Below are positions 55,492 to 64,000 of a stretch of DNA of 64,000 nt, piece by piece. Numbering within the stretch: the stretch's first letter is position 1; each line of letters opens with the position of its first letter. The DNA comes from Rhynchopus sp. YZ270_cl-10. Lineage: Eukaryota > Euglenozoa > Diplonemea > Diplonemida > Diplonemidae. The stretch is taken from positions 1,054,001-1,118,000 of the forward strand of contig OZ037924.1 in NCBI GenBank assembly GCA_964035575.1, given 5' to 3'. The position numbers and the translations under genes are program-made. Under the pieces are notes generated by a model, which saw only the letters and a program-made list of their open reading frames with translations, searched no databases and had not been told where the DNA came from.

Positions 55492-57376
55492 GGGTGGGGG
55501 CATAACAAAACATTTTACTTGGGGGTAGGGGGTAGGATGGGGAAGGTAATGCAAAAGAAAGAGGCACATCCACTCTGTGCGTACAAATATGTGGCCATGG
55601 ATTTTTATGAGTTATTTTTTTTGTGAGTGTTTCAGTTTTTCTTCTTCTTCTTCTTCTTCTCTCGCCGACTTTGTTTTTTTTGGTGTGTCGCATTTCTTAG
55701 GCGTTCTTCAGGAGCGTCTTTTCAGCACATTCTTTTCATTGTATTTTCTCTGCGCTTTTCTGTCGTGTATTTGGGTCACCCCATCCCTTTTTTTTACCCT
55801 AACTAGTTCATTTTTTAGATGGCTTAATATCCCCAACAGATTTCTTTGGGCCGACTTTGTGTTTCCCCCCACCTTGTGTGGGTGCATTAAAACGCTTCAG
55901 TTGGGTCCTGAAATCAATCACACAGAACCAGAGAAATGGGCTGCGACAAATGAAATCGTTCGATCGACTCAGTGTTCTTTTTGTTGCTTTTTTTTTTGGG
56001 GGGGGGGGAAATGTACCTAAAATATACCTTGTTACCAGGAGTGCAGTTGCCAAAATCTCTGCGAGTTTGCAGCGTTCATACTGTGCATTGTACATATGTT
56101 GGGACGTGTGTGTTGCTGGAAGCGATCAATGAATCACATGTTTATGCTCTTCTCCTCGCCCCCATTTTCAGGGAAGGAGGTCGGGTTGGGACTGCAGAAT
56201 TTTTTTTATGCCGATTGTGATTAGTAAGAGAGGAGTCTTAGGTTCGCCTTATAGCCTTTCTTCTTCTGTGCTGGTGTTGGGTAATTGTCAACACAATTTA
56301 CGCAGATTCTTCAACATTGATTTTACGAGTTTTGCGTATTTTGCAATGCAATTAGGCGTACCCTGCTCCGTCTCCCCCAACACCCAGGTGGGTTCAGTTA
56401 TTGAACCCTTTATTACCTTTTTTCACTGAGATGAACGTTTTTTGACACGTTTTTTTTCCACTTCTTATTCTTCTCATCAACTCCCAAAAATAAGGGTTCG
56501 TTCACTGGTGGTGTTCCTGACCCCCCGCTATTTAGCACCTTCAGGTGCTTTTTTGGGGTAAAATCTCGAACACCAGAAGGCCTTTCGCATATGTGAGAGT
56601 CCTCTCACTAACGATTGCCTCTTCCCCCTTTTATGTATCAGGTCCTGCTTTTAGTATGAGAGCACGAAAAACTTCTGATTTTTTTTGATAAAACAACTTG
56701 TTGTCAATTCTAAAAAGATTGGAGGCAGCGCTGCAGGGCAAACAAAACGGATTGAAAAAAACAGAAGCTTGCTTGTTTTCTTTGAGTACTCAATTAACCA
56801 CAACAACCGTACTTCAGTTTAACACATTTTTTCACCTTTTTGTTTTCCCGGCTTTGAGCGCACAAACAAAAGACCCGATCTTTTTTATGCACATCATTGT
56901 AAAGGGGACAATCTGTACTGTGCACATCACTCTCGGAGCAGTGTTGGGTGGTGAGTGGGTAGGTGTGCAGAACACCTGAATAGACTGGAGTGGAAGCGAA
57001 CAACAAGCAACCTTTATTTCCCCCCCTCCTTATACTCTTTTGAGCAACAAGCAAAGCGAAACGAGTCTCTCGAGCATTTTTGGTACACTTCTTTGACTTG
57101 AAGTAACACATTTTGTTGTGGGAAGGTGTAAAGCAGGTTGCAGGATCAACACACAAAGGTACCTCCTCTTTGATAGTTTTGAAAGAAATAATTTTAAAAA
57201 TACCCCATTTTTATTTGGGGGGTAAAGTTTTGAAGGAAAAAATCCCCCCGAAAAGTTCCCCCCCGCTTAGTCGTCTCATCAGTGATTTTGCCACTCTTTT
57301 TTGTGGGATTGAGTGTATAGTGGAGCATCCCACCCCTTCCAAAAGGGAGTATTTACAACTATTTTGTGTGTCATCT

Positions 57377-57627
57377 ACAGTAAGACAACAAACATCGGTG
57401 GGGTGATAACTAAGGGTGGGTTTTTGGGATTTTAAAACTCCACGGAGGGTTTTTACCCCTCCGATGTTTGTTGTCTTACTGGTGCTCCTGAAATAAAAAA
57501 AATACCAAGTACGCAACAACTACGCAATATAGGGTATTCCTGCATATTTTTTTTTTTCGTGCACAAAGTGCGCAACAAGTACGCAGCAAGTACGCAAAAT
57601 GGGGTTTTCAGGAGCACCACTTACTGT
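57377..57627. mobile_element. Tc1/mariner-type or nested MITE with TA duplication
   Basis: The outer ends read TA-CAGTAAG and CTTACTG-TA, the classic TA duplication. Inside are two separate hairpins: AGTAAGACAACAAACATCGG with its inverse (57380-57480), and GGTGCTCCTGAAA with its inverse (57480-57618). This could be one element with two arms, or one element inserted at the edge of another. Confidence 0.65.
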
Positions 57628-57639
57628 AATTTTCTTTGT

Positions 57640-57672
57640 AGGTGTCAGGGAGGCTTAGGTTCATCTTACCCA
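57640..57672 (+). repeat. hairpin module H, right half
   Basis: GTGTCAGGGAGG, CTTAG, GTTCATCTTACCC. The left arm has been lost. Confidence 0.45.
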
Positions 57673-58140
57673 AACCTTGTCTCTTTTGCTCTCTTTTTCA
57701 TCTTCAGGAGATGAAAAGCAATGAAATAAAAACAATGTCGAAGGAACGAACGGATGTTCTGGTCTGTCTCTTTGTGTCAGCAGAACTGAAATACAAAAAA
57801 AAGGGGGGATGGACCAACGAAAAAAAGAAGAAGAAAAAAAAACGTTTTTCAGAAAAGATATATTCTGAGTTGGTGTGACACAAAATAATGTTCACACCCG
57901 AGCTATTTTTTTTTTTTTTTCCAACAAAAAAACCAACTCCCTCCTCTCTCCACCCAAGGCGGCTCAAACAAACGAAAAATAAAGAATTTTTTTTCTCAAC
58001 TTATTTACAAGGTGACTATTCACGAGACCCACCCCCATTCCCCCCAAGCCTTACTTAAAACAAATTGCCACCCACGGTAGCAATATCACACGAAAAAAAA
58101 CAAATGACTGATGAATAAACCAAAGAATAATCTAATCAGA

Positions 58141-58170
58141 CCAATCGAGGCTTAGGCAGTTCATCTTAAC
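58141..58170 (+). repeat. hairpin module H, partial, before the coiled-coil gene
   Basis: CCAATCGAGGCTTAGGCAGT, then TCATCTTAAC, about 145 bases before the start codon at 58316. Confidence 0.45.
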
Positions 58171-58195
58171 ACACACAACACACCCCCAGCATTGA

Positions 58196-58262
58196 ACCCC
58201 TCCCCACATCCCAACCCCCCCCTACAGGTTCACTCCCCTCCCCTCTCCCTCTCCCTCCCCTT
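58196..58262 (+). promoter_or_regulatory. pyrimidine-rich leader of the coiled-coil gene
   Basis: C/T-rich tract ending about 55 bases before the start codon at 58316. Confidence 0.4.
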
Positions 58263-58315
58263 CCGTGAGATTTTCATTTCACACCCTCCTATTATTCCAT
58301 TTGATAACGACCACG

Positions 58316-61201
58316 ATGCAGTATGGGAGTGCACATGGTATCGATGAGAACACACCTCCTGCGAAACCCACACGTGCACAAGAGGCGCAACGAATGGAGG
58401 ACAAACGGCTGAAGATACAGAAGGGCATCTCCTCGATGGAGGCCTGCGTGGATGTGTTTCTCCAGGACGCTTCCAAGGACAGCACTGAGGACCGAGACGC
58501 GCAGCGATGCCAACGCGAGCTGCCCATCGGCAACGCAACGCTCAACCTCCGCGAACGCCGCCACCTCTACAAAGAGCTCAGTCAATGGCTAGAAGGGCAT
58601 GACACAGGAGACGCACCGACAGACAAACGCGAGGCGCGAATGCAGCAAACAGAAGCGGTCACCGAACGTTCGCTGCAACACCTGCAGGACTTTCAAGGCA
58701 CGCTGCATGGGTTGATTGACCATTGTCATGAGGCGGTGAAGCTGGCGGCGGATGTCTCAAAGGGGAAGGCTGTCGCAGAGTCGCAGCTGAGTCTTCTGAG
58801 GGCGAAGTTGCGAACGTTGCAGGAAATGGCGGATTCGAGTCCGGTCAAGGAGCTGCGGGCTGCGTTGCTCTCTCGCGACGAAGCGATCGTGGTGCTGCGC
58901 AATAAGGAGCGTCTACGGGCACGCGAAGTGGCACGTCTCCAAATGACTCTCGATATGCACAGCACAGATGAGCGTGGACACGAGGCATTGCTCCAGTCTG
59001 CAGAGGAGACCTCGACCATCCTCCGCCACGAGCTTTCCTGTCTCAAGAAGCAGCTGCGCCTGCGCGAGCCGCCTCCCGCAACCACCACCGCAACGAACAC
59101 CGACGAGGGCGAGGCGGCGGCCTCCCTTTCCTGCGGCCCCGTTGCCCTGATGACAACGTCGTCCTCGCTCTCCACTGCCCTGACCCTCCCCACATCCAAC
59201 GACACAGCGTGCCAGGTGGAGGAGGAAGACTGCCTCGCCATTGCGCTCGATGAGATGCTAGAGGAGTTACCCCTGCAGGTGCCGGTGAAGAGGCGGCATT
59301 CTGAGGGAAGGCAGGCGCAAACGATGAAGAAGAACATCCAGCAGCTCAAGGGGCTGGCCTTTTCGCGCAATTTCTATGAAGGTGTGTCACTGCTGCATAG
59401 GGTACGGTATCAGGTTGTGAGCGAACGTTGTGCCGTGCGTGCGAGACAGCTCTTCACGCAGTCCATCTCACACCACATCCAGATGAGGCGCGCGAAGGCG
59501 AAATACCGTGCAGACACTGCGACATTGGAGCGGTATCTGGCAGATGCGAATAGCACCTTACTGTCTGTCAAGGATCTGATCGCTGCAGATGACGAGGGTG
59601 GGGTGCGTGCCGAAAACGAAAAGCTTTCTGCAGAGCTCGATGCCGAGCGTGCCCGCCGCATCACCGTGCAACGCGAGCTGCTTGAACACTCTGAGCACAG
59701 CATCCCACTCTCTGCTTTCAACGAAATCTGCTCCCGCGTTGCAGAATGCTGCATGAATGTCGCCATATGCCTGCAACGAGAACGACGAGAAGCAGAAGGC
59801 AACGGCAACCGCAGCACCGTCACCATGATACACAGCACGCTCACCTCCTTGGCACGGATATTAGGCGCAAAGTTTGGCGAATGCACCGTCATCATCAAAG
59901 GAATCGCTGCGAGGGTCAGCAGCGACGTTGCTGGTCTCGCCGTACGAGAAATGGTCGACTACCTCAGCAAGGTGGAGGAGGTTGCGCTGTGGAACCCTAT
60001 TCTCCCCCCTCCGTCAACCTCCCCAGAATGCAGTGAGCGGGCAAGCTCCGCGGTGCCTTCGCTTTCAAGCGACTACAAACCGTTCACCATCTTCATAACA
60101 AGCCACACCCAGACCGACCCCGCACCGGACACCGCATCCTCCACAACACAGTGCACCCCTCCCCCATCCCCACACTCCCGACGGCCCTCCCCTGCTCTGA
60201 GGACCTCCCATTCCCTATCCCATTCCCAACCCCCTTCACTTCCTCCGCAACCTCCGTCACGCCGGTCCTCCTTGGAAGGACACACCTGCCATGGACGAAC
60301 AGAAGAGATAGACTCTCTCATCGACAGCACGACAGACGAAGAAGAAGACGTCTGGAGGGTGCAGAAGCGTAATGGGATCGCTGCCTCCGTCGCGAAGGAT
60401 GTGGGGGTGAACACAGAGCGTGGGTTTGGCCCTTTGCCGACAATGCGAAGAGCGGGACGTGAGGTGGCAAGAGCATTGTTAGGGATTAAGACAACAAAAG
60501 CTACGATCCTGTCACAGTCGCTGGAGTGGCACACCATGCGGAAGGTGAAGACCATGCTTGCGGAAGAGCTGCGCCTCGCGTCTGCTACTGTCTTCTGCAT
60601 ATTCCGTCGGATTCGTAGTAGAATTCGCCTTAAAATCGACACTTCCCTCCGAGAACACATCTGGTGGTGCATCTTCGACACAACCTGTGAACAATTATGT
60701 TACCTCCAACAACGTCATTCTCTTCTGCGTGAAGTTCTCCAACGTGGTGGGGATGAGCAGATCGACGCACGTTTCGTGGTGCTCCCGAACAACACCAATC
60801 TTCACAAAAAGGGCCACACACAGCAGCCCCTCGTCATAAACCCTAATGCAAAGGCGCGACCGCCAAATGCTGTCGCGATGAAGGAGTTTATGGAGGTGCG
60901 TTCGCTGGAGTCGTGGGGGAAGGGTGGTGGTGGTGGTAGCCAGCTGTATGGGTACACAGCATGGGATAAGGCGAAAATGCTGCGCGATGGACGGCAGCGT
61001 TTACACGCTGCTGGGGGTGGTGTAGGGGGAGAAGGGTTGCAGCGGCAGCCACGTCCTCCGGAGAAGAAGGAGAGGCCAGGGTCGGCTGGAGGGGGAGGTG
61101 GGGGAGGTGGCAGGAGTGTGAAGTTCAGCGACACGGTAGTGACGGACACACCGCAGAAGGGGGCAAGGTTGTGGCGCATCCCGGCGTTGTGTGAGTTGTA
61201 A
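58316..61201 (+). CDS. large coiled-coil protein, probably cytoskeletal
   Basis: A 961-residue single-exon protein without a known catalytic domain. Residues 20-260 are heptad-rich coiled coil (MEDKRLKIQKGISSMEACVD; LRAKLRTLQEMADS). A Ser/Thr-rich linker follows, then a second helical block (about 330-480), a third (480-570), a long Pro/Ser-rich linker with HTQTD (about 605), and near 690 the DVGVNTE motif. Such T-Q-T and V-N-T-E motifs recur in protist and centrosomal or axonemal coiled-coil proteins. The region 700-800 is basic and helical. The C-terminus has Gly runs and a short conserved-looking KFSDTVV. The frame is open a little further upstream, but the ATG at 58316 (CACGATGC) is the first ATG. 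Cytoskeletal location is an inference. Confidence 0.75.
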   Translation: MQYGSAHGIDENTPPAKPTRAQEAQRMEDKRLKIQKGISSMEACVDVFLQDASKDSTEDRDAQRCQRELPIGNATLNLRERRHLYKELSQWLEGHDTGDAPTDKREARMQQTEAVTERSLQHLQDFQGTLHGLIDHCHEAVKLAADVSKGKAVAESQLSLLRAKLRTLQEMADSSPVKELRAALLSRDEAIVVLRNKERLRAREVARLQMTLDMHSTDERGHEALLQSAEETSTILRHELSCLKKQLRLREPPPATTTATNTDEGEAAASLSCGPVALMTTSSSLSTALTLPTSNDTACQVEEEDCLAIALDEMLEELPLQVPVKRRHSEGRQAQTMKKNIQQLKGLAFSRNFYEGVSLLHRVRYQVVSERCAVRARQLFTQSISHHIQMRRAKAKYRADTATLERYLADANSTLLSVKDLIAADDEGGVRAENEKLSAELDAERARRITVQRELLEHSEHSIPLSAFNEICSRVAECCMNVAICLQRERREAEGNGNRSTVTMIHSTLTSLARILGAKFGECTVIIKGIAARVSSDVAGLAVREMVDYLSKVEEVALWNPILPPPSTSPECSERASSAVPSLSSDYKPFTIFITSHTQTDPAPDTASSTTQCTPPPSPHSRRPSPALRTSHSLSHSQPPSLPPQPPSRRSSLEGHTCHGRTEEIDSLIDSTTDEEEDVWRVQKRNGIAASVAKDVGVNTERGFGPLPTMRRAGREVARALLGIKTTKATILSQSLEWHTMRKVKTMLAEELRLASATVFCIFRRIRSRIRLKIDTSLREHIWWCIFDTTCEQLCYLQQRHSLLREVLQRGGDEQIDARFVVLPNNTNLHKKGHTQQPLVINPNAKARPPNAVAMKEFMEVRSLESWGKGGGGGSQLYGYTAWDKAKMLRDGRQRLHAAGGGVGGEGLQRQPRPPEKKERPGSAGGGGGGGGRSVKFSDTVVTDTPQKGARLWRIPALCEL

Positions 61202-61228
61202 GGGCAATAGAGCTCCAAGGGTAAAGAA

Positions 61229-61953
61229 CAAGCATGTTCCCAGATCACGTGATTTTGACCAAAATTTTGGGGTCCAGATCACGAAAAAAAAAAGGGGTAT
61301 GGGGTGCATTTTTGGGCGTTTTTGTCGATCGCATCGTCCGATTCGGTGCGATTGCAGAAAGTGATGGGGTCATTTTGGAAAAATGGACAAAATTTTATTG
61401 ACTTAATTTTTTGCAAAATATGAACCCATACTCGTAAACAAGGGTCATTTTCAGGTTTGAAAACCCAACTTCAGATGAAATTGTGGTGTTTTGAGTGGGA
61501 ACACAGTAGCGCCGCAGGCGCACGGTACCCAACTTTTGTCTTTTTTTCTTTTTCCCTTTTCTCTGCTTTCTTTTGATTGTGCGAGCCGATTGCTCTCCAC
61601 GGTGGGGTCACATGTGTGCGCAAAAACACTCTGAAGTACCCTTACTATGAAATATGAGATTCTCTGGTTTTAGTAAGGAAAAACCCAAGCAAAATCGTCA
61701 AAAATCTACGGTAGTCGGTAGGCGCGTAGCGCGACCCCCGTGCACACCCCACTTTTTTTTTTTTTTCTTTTTCCCGGAAAAGTACCGCAATTGACGGATC
61801 GCGATCCGTGCGAACCGTGGTGGTGACTCATCTGAAAAAATATTGAGTAGAACAGCTGCAGATCGTGTGCGAGCACTTTTTTTTTTTTTTTTTTTTTTTT
61901 TTTTCCAAAATTCCTGAAAACCAGATCATGATCACGATCTGGGAAAAAGCTTG
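61229..61953. mobile_element. hAT-like non-autonomous element with 8-base duplication
   Basis: The ends CAAGCATGTTCCCAGATCAC and the reverse complement of ATCACGATCTGGGAAAAAGC pair imperfectly over about 25 bases. GTAAAGAA stands directly outside each end (61221-61228 and 61954-61961). An 8-base duplication and CA...TG ends fit the hAT superfamily. No transposase. The interior carries AGTAGCGCCGCAGGCGCACG, whose inverse recurs near 62.52 and 14.46 kb. Confidence 0.75.
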
Positions 61954-62189
61954 GTAAAGAAAAACAAAAAAAAAAAAAAAAAAAGGTGAATTTTCTTTAT
62001 TTGCAGCACCTTTTATTATGCCCGCCCCTGTTCTCTTGTGTGTACATCGTGCATCAAGTGTTGGGTGCAGCGAACTGCAGAAGGTGTGCCGCCGGCTGAC
62101 GAGGCGGTTGTTTTACCGCCTTTTTTACACCTTCTCAGTGTTTTTTCTAGGATTTGGGTTTTTCATTTCGAGGGGGCAGGGTCCTCAAG

Positions 62190-62375
62190 GGGGTGCAAAA
62201 AAATTTTTTTGCACCCAAAAAAAAAAAAAAAGAAAAGTCGGGGGGTGCAAAAAATATTTTTGCACCCCGGCAGAGTTTCCGCCAAGGTGTACCGGGGTGT
62301 ACTTTGGTACACCCCAATATTTTTCCAGGAAAGAATTGGATTTTTACAGGGATTCGGGGTGTACCAAAGTACACC
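62190..62375. repeat. array of four strong hairpins
   Basis: GGGTGCAAAAAAATTTTTTT with its inverse, GGGTGCAAAAAATATTTTTG with its inverse, GGGGTGTAC-TTTG-GTACACCCC, and GGGGTGTACCAAAGTACACC with its inverse, within 190 bases. Stems are 8-12 base pairs. Confidence 0.75.
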
Positions 62376-63112
62376 CCGAGAAAAATGGGGTTTTAAGAGG
62401 TTGTAGATGACCCCCCGTGGTCATGTGACCCCACCGTGCAGAGCGTTTGGCTCGCTGTGTCAAAAGAAGTGGAAGAAAAGGGGGGTAAAATCTAGGGGAA
62501 AAAAAAAAAATAAAAAAGTAGCGTACCGTGCGCCTGCGGTACGCTGTGTTGCTGGCTATTTGATGTTGCTATATTATCATTGACACTTCTGTGTATTGCC
62601 CCTTTTTTAAAGGAGGCTTCGGTGCAAGCGACGAATGCATTCACTTTCTACTACATGTCCCAACGGGATCCCTCTCATCACTCTCACAAGACTCCTTACC
62701 TTTCCCCATTGTCTCCTTCATTCCGCTTCCACCTCCTCCAGCCGAAGTGATGCCCGTATCGCCTCGTCAACCGTGGGAGGGGTCTCCTTCTTGACCAAGA
62801 CAAGTCGGCTCTTTGGCAACTTTTTGGGTTTTAGCACCAGCTTTGAGCTGGTTCGTTTGGAGGTCGGGGGTGGAAGCTTCACAAGGTAAAGGAGTCTTGT
62901 GAGAGGGTGATGGTATTTGCTTTTTTCATTGCATGGCGCTACACAGTGATTACAGTGCTGCAGAGATGCGCACATATCTGCAGCCCAGTGGAAGTGACAC
63001 CTCAACCGGTAGTGAGCGTATCTCGCGCCTCCCCTTCTTCCCTTTCAACCCTTCCCAAAAAAATTTTTTGGAGCACCCCCGCACGCTTCGCCTCTCCTGT
63101 GTCTGCCAGGGA

Positions 63113-63160
63113 GGCGCGCGCGAAGCGCGCGACGACCGCTTTTTCGGGGAGAAAAAATTT
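63113..63160 (+). repeat. GCGCGAAGCGCGC hairpin repeat, copy 1
   Basis: CAGGGAGGCGCGCGCGAAGC, GCGCGACGACCGCTT and GGGGAGAAA. Shared with 63703-63760 and, inverted, with 12-75. Confidence 0.65.
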
Positions 63161-63702
63161 TTTTTTGGGGGTCATTTTCATGGTACACCCCAATTTCTGA
63201 AACCCCAAATCCTGGCGGAAACCCTGACCCCCCCCAAAAAAAAAAAAAAGTTTTTTTGGGGCGAAAAAAATTTTTGAGGGGGGATTTCAGGCTTCAGCAG
63301 GGATTCTCTGGCTTTTCGTCAGCACCACAACAGACACAGCCAAGCACCACTAGGTGGCTGTCGCACTCACAATGTGTGAAAGTGGTGCCAGGGATGCTCC
63401 CTGCGATTGTCGCCACCTTTAGCAGTCCAGGAAAGCAAGCGAAGTGATTATGTGGAAGTGTATTTCGTTTTATGCATGGGTACTGAGTGTAATTTTCCGC
63501 TCGCTGCGCTCGCGGAGGTACACCTTAAAAATTTTTTCCGCTCGCTTCGCTCGCGGAAAGACACCCCAATGTGAAATAAAAAAACGGGCGCAGGAAAATT
63601 TTTTTGAGCCTCCCACGATTTCACAAAAACCCAAAAAAATAGCGTCAGGCCCTGGTTTCCCCATTTTCCCGTGAATTTTCACACCTCTTCCAACTTTGTC
63701 AG

Positions 63703-63760
63703 GGAGGAGCGCGCGCGAAGCGCGCGTGACGACCGCTTGTGTGGGGAGAAAGCTCGGAAT
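63703..63760 (+). repeat. GCGCGAAGCGCGC hairpin repeat, copy 2
   Basis: CAGGGAGGAGCGCGCGCGAA, GACGACCGCTTGTGTGGGGA and GAAAGCTCGGAAT. It matches bases 12-75 of the window in inverted orientation over about 60 bases. Confidence 0.7.
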
Positions 63761-64000
63761 AGACTTTTCTGAAGGGTTTTGTACAGAAAAATTTTTGCAC
63801 CCCCAAAATTCCCAGAGAGGGGTGCAGGCTGAGGACCCTGCGAGGGGGGCGGTAAAAAAAAAAAATTTTTCGGTACACGTACTTTATCAAGACATAGGAG
63901 GAGGATCGTTGCTCTCCTGTGGGCGACGCTGACGTGGTGTCGCTCTGCTTTCTCGTCCAGCCTCTGCACGTTGTCCATTGGGCTTGATACCCACTCTCCA

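Larger units (their letters stand above)
55492..58315. other. 2.8-kb gene-free stretch
   Basis: Holds poly-G and poly-T runs, H-like motifs at 56221-56260, 57640-57672 and 58141-58170, and a TA-flanked inverted-repeat element (57377-57627). Nothing coding is supported. A long pyrimidine tract (58196-58262) precedes the next gene. Confidence 0.55.
61202..64000. other. gene-free terminal block of hairpins and inverted repeats
   Basis: Contains a 725-base inverted-repeat element (61229-61953), an array of strong hairpins (62190-62375), GCGCGAAGCGCGC palindromes at 63113-63160 and 63703-63760, TCGCTTCGCTCGCGG-type palindromes at 63497-63560, and many A/T runs. A minus-strand frame at 62718-62880 (KLPPPTSKRTSSKLVLKPKK) is weakly protein-like but unsupported. 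Confidence 0.55.

Noticed and set aside
62718-63005. Minus-strand 95-codon frame with a basic Lys/Pro-rich segment
   Set aside because: Short, no start context or leader, and lies among repeats; too weak to list as a gene.

Overview
The window looks like nuclear DNA of a unicellular eukaryote. The evidence is a myosin, serine/threonine kinases of CAMK/SNF1 type, ankyrin repeats, FAS1 domains, a ubiquitin-like domain and cis-spliced introns. I placed eleven introns by reading-frame continuity. All open with GTAT (nine of eleven with GTATG) and all end in AG. BspA-like leucine-rich repeats recall anaerobic protists, but I cannot name the lineage. Fifteen gene models cover about 40% of the sequence and all lie on the + strand. 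Coding DNA is clearly richer in G+C than the spacers, which are full of A and T runs. Most start codons are preceded within about 150 bases by a pyrimidine-rich tract.

Layout. 1.4-9.2 kb: a secreted glycosidase-like protein, a glutathionyl-hydroquinone reductase, and a secreted DUF5703 protein. 10.1-14.1 kb: a five-exon myosin. 16.3-22.4 kb: a ubiquitin-like/BspA-like LRR gene broken by a 5-base deletion, then a membrane-anchored protein with seven FAS1 domains. 22.4-29.3 kb: no host gene, but two large inverted-repeat elements (one with a short cargo reading frame) and several smaller palindromic elements. 29.3-41.7 kb: a Q-rich protein, a CDC123-like protein, an ankyrin protein, two unrecognised proteins and a kinase. 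41.7-61.2 kb: repeat-rich spacers between two more kinases and a large coiled-coil protein. 61.2-64 kb: dense hairpins and inverted repeats, including a sequence that recurs in inverted orientation at the first bases of the window.

The three kinases form one paralogous family. Two of them share a 343-base tract with only two differences while the rest has diverged, which points to gene conversion. The extracellular genes (glycosidase-like, DUF5703, FAS1) suggest a cell that digests and adheres to external material. No operon-like functional unit is evident.

The most interesting feature is a set of short dispersed modules in the spacers. Many share a constant core (ACGAGAG, then about TTCATCTTTCAA) in which the arms around the core differ between copies but stay complementary. 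All copies seen lie on the same strand as the genes. The spacers also hold at least a dozen different short inverted-repeat elements, several with recognisable target-site duplications (TA, 5, 8 and 10 bases).
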